Origin: Clostridia bacterium
GTDB taxonomy: Bacteria; Bacillota; Clostridia; TANB77; CAG-508
Direction: 5' to 3'
NCBI GenBank assembly: GCA_900768805.1
Contig: CAAGEF010000234.1
Coordinates: 1-11,200 of the forward strand
DNA length: 11,200 nt
A program made the position numbers and the translations under genes. Shown here one piece after another: positions 7,902 through 11,200 of this stretch (position 1 is the first letter of the stretch; every line of letters starts with the position of its first letter). Below the pieces are notes generated by a model. That model was not told the origin of the DNA. It was given only the letters and a program-made list of their open reading frames with translations, and ran no database searches.

Positions 7902-7964
7902 GAAGAAGATTATTCTAAATGAAAATAACAATATACATTTAGAATTGTCTTCTTCAGTTTTTTT
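7902..7964 (+). terminator. Strong intrinsic terminator between convergent genes
   Basis: A 20-base arm (7902-7921) pairs with 7936-7955 around a 14-base loop: 18 Watson-Crick pairs, one G-U and one mismatch. It is followed on the plus strand by a run of seven T (7958-7964). The T-run overlaps the stop codon of the minus-strand spoVM gene. The hairpin follows the plus-strand membrane protein and can also end the minus-strand transcript, though no T-run is present on that side. Confidence 0.9.
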
Positions 7965-8037
7965 AAGATTTGATACCAAAAATAAATTTTACAAAACCGC
8001 GTAGACTTTTTGGAACTTTTTTTACAACAATAGTCAT
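7963..8037 (-). CDS. spoVM: Stage V sporulation protein M (SpoVM)
   Basis: A 24-residue amphipathic peptide. In B. subtilis SpoVM inserts on the convex forespore surface, recruits the ATPase SpoIVA to start coat assembly, and affects cortex formation. The sequence begins MTIVVKKVPK and ends GFVKFIFGIKS. It aligns without gaps to the 26-residue B. subtilis peptide, sharing K7, P9, K10, L12, G14, V16 and G21. Pro9 is the residue known to matter for localisation on curved membrane. AAGGAGG lies 9 bases upstream of ATG. The upstream gene ends 6 bases before the start, and its last codons contain this ribosome site, which implies translational coupling. In B. subtilis spoVM also lies just beyond the prpC-prkC-rpe cluster, which supports the call. 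No other family fits this size and pattern. Confidence 0.92.
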   Translation of the reverse strand: MTIVVKKVPKSLRGFVKFIFGIKS

Positions 8038-8043
8038 AAATTT

Positions 8044-8208
8044 TTACCTCCTTGTTTTTTTGAAAATAAGTAATTTTAAACCAGATAAAATTAAAGCTAT
8101 ACTGATTATAATAAGCCAGATGTTAAGAGGAATTATAATTACAGACAATATGCCTAAACCAATTCCTAAGAAAATTCCGCCTTTTGCTTTTTTTAATGAA
8201 CAAAACAT
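8044..8208 (-). CDS. Small two-helix membrane protein, coupled upstream of spoVM
   Basis: A 54-residue protein I cannot assign to a named family. It begins MFCSLKKAKGG and is almost wholly hydrophobic from residue 11 to 49: a first helix of about 11-28 rich in glycine (GIFLGIGLGIL), a turn near Pro27-Leu-Asn, and a second helix of about 30-49. It ends in the basic KKTRR. The basic ends with two helices suggest a hairpin with both termini in the cytoplasm. A perfect AAAGGAGG lies 7 bases before ATG. The stop is 6 bases before spoVM, so the pair forms one operon. The plus-strand reading frame over the same bases (7970-8266) has no ribosome site and encodes the antisense. A sporulation role is inferred only from its partner. 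Confidence 0.82.
   Translation of the reverse strand: MFCSLKKAKGGIFLGIGLGILSVIIIPLNIWLIIISIALILSGLKLLIFKKTRR
8047..8053 (-). promoter_or_regulatory. Ribosome binding site of spoVM
   Basis: AAGGAGG on the minus strand, 9 bases before the spoVM ATG. It lies inside the last codons (Arg-Arg) of the upstream small gene, directly before that gene's TAA. Ribosomes ending the upstream gene would stop on it, so coupled translation is likely. Confidence 0.85.
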
Positions 8209-8215
8209 CTACAAG

Positions 8216-8223
8216 CCTCCTTT
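8216..8223 (-). promoter_or_regulatory. Ribosome binding site of the 54-residue membrane protein
   Basis: AAAGGAGG on the minus strand, 7 bases before ATG at 8208. It is a full match to the anti-Shine-Dalgarno sequence and a main reason to believe this short gene is real. Confidence 0.85.
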
Positions 8224-8267
8224 GTATATAATATTAAAAATTCTTTTTAAAGTTACAAGGATTTAAA

Positions 8268-8273
8268 ATTATA
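8268..8273 (-). promoter_or_regulatory. Possible -10 element for the spoVM operon
   Basis: TATAAT on the minus strand, about 60 bases before the first ATG. A -35 match at the normal distance is poor (ATAGAA). With the preceding bases (TATATAAT) it matches 6 of 8 positions of the sigma-E -10 form CATACAAT, but I find no convincing sigma-E -35. Sigma-E control is known for spoVM in B. subtilis and is only an inference here. Confidence 0.25.
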
Positions 8274-8295
8274 TAGAGATAAAAAAATAATTCTA

Positions 8296-8324
8296 TTGTC
8301 ATTTTTTTTCTTTTATAGTAGAAT
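8296..8324 (+). promoter_or_regulatory. Sigma-A promoter of the oxidoreductase-glycosidase operon
   Basis: TTGTCA (8296-8301) and TAGAAT (8319-8324) are separated by 17 bases, each matching 5 of 6 consensus positions. Transcription would start near 8331, about 26 bases before ATG at 8357. The 148-base gap also serves the divergent minus-strand pair. Confidence 0.75.
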
Positions 8325-8356
8325 AAAATACAGAAGGTGTAGAAAGGAGTTTTTTT

Positions 8357-9926
8357 ATGTCGAAAAAAAAAGTCATAATCATTGGTGCTGGACCTGCTCG
8401 GACTTACTGCTGGTTATGAATTGTTAAAAAAGTATAATGAAGAGTATGAAGTAATTATACTAGAGGAATCAAATGATATTGGAGGAATTTCAAAAACTGT
8501 AAAATATAACGGTAATAGAATGGATATTGGTGGTCATAGATTTTTTTCTAAAGATAAAGATGTTATGGAGTTTTGGAAAGAAATAATGCCAGTTCAAGGA
8601 AAAGCTTCTATTGACGATAAAATTTTAGGAAGAGAAAAAAAATTAAATTCCAATGGACCAGATCCAGAAACTGAGGATAGGGTATTTTTAATTAGAAATA
8701 GAGTTTCAAGAATATACTTTTTAAAAAAGTTCTTTGATTATCCTGTATCTTTAAAATTTGAAACTTTGAAAAATATGGGATTTATAAGAACAATAAAAGT
8801 TGGTTTTAGTTATTTAAAAGCAATAATATTTAAAAAGCCAGAAGATTCTTTAGAAAATTTTTATATAAATAGATTTGGTAAAGAATTATATTCAATGTTT
8901 TTTGAAAAATATACAGAAAAACTTTGGGGAAGACATCCAAAAGAAATTTCAGCAGATTGGGGCGCTCAAAGAGTAAAAGGCGTTTCAATAACAGCAGTAA
9001 TTAAAGATGTTCTAAAAAAAGTTTTTCATATAAAATCAACGAAAGTAGAAACATCATTGATTGAAGAATTTTATTATCCCAAATATGGACCAGGTCAATT
9101 ATGGGAAGCGGTTGCTTTAGATTTTGAAAAAATGGGTGGAAAAATTTTAAAAAATCATACTGTTTATTCTATAAAAAATTCTAGAAATAAAATAGAAACT
9201 GTAAAATGTAAAACTGATAATGGTGATGTAGAAATTTCAGGCGATATTTTTATCTCAAGTATGCCACTTAAAAATTTAGTTTTAGGAATGCAAGAAGAAC
9301 CACCAGAAAATATAAAAGAATATGCAAAAGGATTATCTTTTTTAGATTTTCAAACAGTTGGTATTTTAGTTAAAAAAATGAATTTGGAAAATAAAACAAA
9401 ATTTAAAACACTTAATAATATAGTACCAGATTGTTGGGTGTATGTTCATGATAAAAATGCTACTATGCTTAGATTTCAAATTTTTAATAATTGGTCACCA
9501 TATTTAGTTAAGGAACCAGAAAAATATGTTTGGATTGGACTTGAATATACTTGCAAAGAAGGCGATGAAAAATGGAATATGTCTGATGAGGAATTTACAG
9601 ATTTTGCCATAAATGAAATGGTTTCAATGAATATTATAGAAAAAGATGATGTTATAGACAGTCATAGAGAGAAAGTGAAAAAAGCATATCCTGCATATTT
9701 TGATACATATTCAGAAATAGATAAAATTATAGAATATATAAATAAATATGAAAATTTATATTGTATAGGAAGAAATGGTCAACATAGATATAATAATATG
9801 GATCATTCAATGGTAACTGCTTTTGAAACAGTTAAAAATATACATACTGGAAATAAAGATAAATCTAATATTTGGAATGTAAATACTGAAAAAGAATATC
9901 ATGAAGAAAAACAAAATATAAAATAG
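8357..9926 (+). CDS. FAD-dependent oxidoreductase, UDP-galactopyranose-mutase-like, with a one-base frameshift
   Basis: A flavoenzyme of the HemY/UDP-galactopyranose-mutase-like group found in polysaccharide clusters; its substrate is not known. ATG at 8357 has AAAGGAG 7 bases upstream. Fourteen codons end in GAGPA, then one extra base (C8399) shifts the frame and a TGA stops translation at 8417. Removing that base gives a continuous 522-residue protein with the full FAD motif GAGPAGLTAGYELL (10-23). Other family features are LEESNDIGGISKT (36-48), GGHRFF (58-63), NRFG (171-174), YTEKLWG (185-191), WGAQR (201-205) and GRNGQHRYNNMDHSM near the end. The remaining 1.5 kb is uninterrupted, so the gene is a recent mutant, a sequence error, or recoded. 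The only other start, TTG at 8382, lacks a ribosome site and the FAD motif. The glycosidase gene follows after 15 bases. Confidence 0.85.
8399..8399 (+). other. Single-base insertion (frameshift site)
   Basis: Reads GCT-C-GGA-CTT where the FAD motif Ala-Gly-Leu needs GCT-GGA-CTT. The extra C makes a CGG codon, a triplet I did not see in frame elsewhere in the window, and leads to TGA at 8417-8419. It is not in a homopolymer. The nearby run of nine A (8363-8371) cannot repair it by losing one base, since that frame meets TAA at 8376. Confidence 0.88.
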
Positions 9927-9941
9927 AAAGGAAAGGAAAAA

Positions 9942-11099
9942 ATGGCTACACATGAAAAAACAAAAACAAGAGTAGAAGCTCAAGCTCAAAAAATGCAAGA
10001 CAAAAATGAAAATTCAAAGAAAAACAAAAATCAAAAAAAGAAAAAAGGAAGAGTAATATTAAAAGTTTTAAGAGTATTTTTAATATTAGGTTTATTAGGA
10101 ATTGCTGCATTAGCATTCTTATTATATGGTCCATGGGATGGATTTAGAGATTGGTATATAACATCAGCAATGACAACAATGAATCACCAATGGCTTGCTA
10201 CTATGTTTTATGATCAAGCTACTATAGATAAAGTTTTAGAAAATAATAAAATAATCGAAATAGATGATGTTACAGATAAAAATTTAATTATAACAGAAAA
10301 TGATAATGAAAATAAAGAAGAAGAAAAAGTTTATGCTAATGAATATGAAAGAGCTGTGTTAGAAAAAGATCCAGAACATGAAGATTATAAATTGATTGAT
10401 ATTAAAGGAAAAACATATAATGGTTATTTAGCAGTAGTTTATGATCCTTCTAAAATACATACAATGGTAACGTCAAAACTTAATGTTTGTGGAGAATATG
10501 TAACAAAAATGGCTCAAAGAGAAGGGGCAGTACTTGCTATAAATGGTGGTGGATTTGATGATCCAAATTATAGTAGTAATGGAGGAACTCCAACAGGAAT
10601 AACTTTCTCTAGAGGAAAATTAATTACAAATAAAAATAATGCAGGTTCTGGGGGATTAATAGGCTTTACTGAAGATAATGTATTAACATTAGGAAGAATA
10701 AATTCTACTAAGGCTCAAGAATTAGGGATGAGAGATGCAGTTACTTGTGGACCATTTTTAATTATAAATGGTAAATCGTCAGAAATTCTTGGAAACGGCG
10801 GTTGGGGTCAAGCTGCCAGAACAGTAATAGGTCAAAGAAAAGATGGAATAGTTTTGATGCTTGTATTAAATGGTAGAAATTATGCAACAGGAATATTGGG
10901 CGCTGATATGGATGATTTAATCAAAATAATGGAAAATTATGGAGCATATAATGCAGCATGTTTAGATGGAGGAACATCTTCTGTTATGGTAGAAAATGGT
11001 CAAATTATAAATGATCCAATTGATAGTACCGGAGCTCATAAAACTAGATTTGTTCCTACAGCATTTGGATTATTTCTAGATGAAAAATCTAATAATTAA
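9942..11099 (+). CDS. Membrane-anchored phosphodiester glycosidase family protein (NAGPA domain)
   Basis: A 385-residue protein related to the luminal domain of mammalian GlcNAc-1-phosphodiester alpha-N-acetylglucosaminidase and to bacterial exopolysaccharide proteins. Bacterial members are thought to cut sugar-phosphodiester bonds in surface glycans or teichoic-acid-like polymers. A Lys/Gln-rich cytoplasmic tail (1-37) precedes one transmembrane helix (about 39-62), so the rest is outside. A spacer with an acidic stretch (about 105-150) leads to the NAGPA domain at about 155-380. Its signature motifs are present: INGGGF (200-205), CGPFLIING (269-277), RTVIGQ (293-298) and LDGGTSSVM (341-349). 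ATG has AAAGGAAAGG just upstream. It lies 15 bases after the oxidoreductase and is followed by a terminator, so the two form an operon. The substrate is not deducible. Confidence 0.9.
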   Translation: MATHEKTKTRVEAQAQKMQDKNENSKKNKNQKKKKGRVILKVLRVFLILGLLGIAALAFLLYGPWDGFRDWYITSAMTTMNHQWLATMFYDQATIDKVLENNKIIEIDDVTDKNLIITENDNENKEEEKVYANEYERAVLEKDPEHEDYKLIDIKGKTYNGYLAVVYDPSKIHTMVTSKLNVCGEYVTKMAQREGAVLAINGGGFDDPNYSSNGGTPTGITFSRGKLITNKNNAGSGGLIGFTEDNVLTLGRINSTKAQELGMRDAVTCGPFLIINGKSSEILGNGGWGQAARTVIGQRKDGIVLMLVLNGRNYATGILGADMDDLIKIMENYGAYNAACLDGGTSSVMVENGQIINDPIDSTGAHKTRFVPTAFGLFLDEKSNN

Positions 11100-11110
11100 A
11101 AAATAATAAT

Positions 11111-11150
11111 AAAAAGGAAATGAGATATTCTCTTTTCCTTTTTATTTGTT
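11111..11150 (+). terminator. Intrinsic terminator after the glycosidase gene
   Basis: AAAAAGGAAA (11111-11120) pairs with TTTCCTTTTT (11134-11143). Inside, GAGA (11122-11125) pairs with TCTC (11129-11132) across a single T-T mismatch, leaving a 3-base loop. A T-rich tail (ATTTGTTTTC) follows. It lies 11 bases after the glycosidase stop. The A-run and T-run on the two sides could let it work in both directions. Confidence 0.85.
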
Positions 11151-11153
11151 TTC

Positions 11154-11168
11154 AATTGTATTACAATT
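11154..11168. promoter_or_regulatory. Perfect inverted repeat, candidate operator
   Basis: AATTGTA-T-TACAATT: seven-base arms around a single central base. It overlaps a possible -35 (TTACAA, 11161-11166) with TAATAT 16 bases later (11183-11188), so it could be a repressor site in front of a gene beyond the window. AT-rich background makes short palindromes fairly common, so the call is tentative. Confidence 0.35.
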
Positions 11169-11200
11169 TTGTTAAGAATGTGTAATATGTATTGAATATA

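Noticed and set aside
8209..8260. Sigma-E promoter (TATACAAA near the ribosome site) for the spoVM operon
   Set aside because: The -10-like sequence is so close to the ATG that the transcript would begin at or after the ribosome site; no good -35 is present.
7970..8266. Plus-strand open frame of 98 codons rich in Ile/Phe/Lys
   Set aside because: No ribosome site at its start, and it lies antisense to two minus-strand genes with excellent ribosome sites, one of them recognisable as spoVM.
8363..8371. Run of nine A as a slippage site that could restore the oxidoreductase frame
   Set aside because: Loss of one A gives a frame that reaches TAA at 8376 before the insertion, so it cannot rescue the gene.
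8382..8399. TTG at 8382 as the true start of the oxidoreductase
   Set aside because: No Shine-Dalgarno sequence precedes it, it would remove the first glycines of the FAD motif, and ATG 8357 with AAAGGAG gives the expected family N-terminus up to the inserted base.
9807..10134. Two minus-strand open frames (9807-9998 and 9946-10134) rich in Phe and Leu
   Set aside because: They are the antisense of Lys- and Glu-rich coding sequence in the oxidoreductase tail and glycosidase N-terminus; no ribosome sites.
1..11200. CRISPR array, tRNA, rRNA, insertion sequence or prophage genes
   Set aside because: No regularly spaced repeats, cloverleaf sequences, transposase or phage motifs were seen in any gap; base composition is even across the window.

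Overview
The window is strongly AT-rich, dense bacterial chromosome. It has canonical AGGAGG-type ribosome binding sites, sigma-A-like promoters, TAA as the usual stop and short gaps between genes. The order rlmN - PP2C phosphatase - PASTA kinase - rpe, with a sporulation gene (spoVM) close by, is a Firmicutes housekeeping arrangement like that of Bacillus subtilis. With the low GC and the spoVM gene, it points to an endospore-forming, low-GC member of the Clostridia or a relative. I cannot name a species. No phage, transposon, CRISPR, tRNA or rRNA is visible.

Layout. (1) 22-1997: a strong promoter drives galE and a family-2 glycosyltransferase, which make and transfer sugars for cell-surface polysaccharide. 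(2) 2085-6696: rlmN (translation fidelity), a PP2C phosphatase and its partner PASTA Ser/Thr kinase (envelope and growth signalling), then a ribulose-phosphate 3-epimerase. The GTPase gene rsgA, which usually sits between kinase and epimerase in Bacillus-type clusters, is absent; a 69-base gap with a hairpin takes its place. (3) 6742-7866: a secreted or membrane-anchored protein with bactofilin-like beta repeats and several transmembrane helices, ended by a strong hairpin terminator. (4) 7963-8208, minus strand: two very small genes, a 54-residue two-helix membrane protein and, coupled to it, a 24-residue SpoVM homologue, the peptide that marks the forespore surface for coat assembly. (5) 8296-11150: a promoter, an FAD-dependent UDP-galactopyranose-mutase-like oxidoreductase and a membrane-anchored phosphodiester glycosidase (NAGPA family), closed by a second terminator. 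The last 50 bases carry a perfect inverted repeat that looks like an operator.

Most of the genes concern the envelope: sugar epimerisation, glycosyl transfer, a flavoenzyme of polysaccharide clusters, a surface glycosidase, a wall-sensing kinase and a surface beta-repeat protein. The main anomalies are the two tiny sporulation-linked genes, which a length-filtered gene call would miss, and a one-base insertion that breaks the oxidoreductase exactly in its FAD-binding motif. I did not find a wholly new multi-gene system; the two-gene spoVM unit is the best candidate for something little described.
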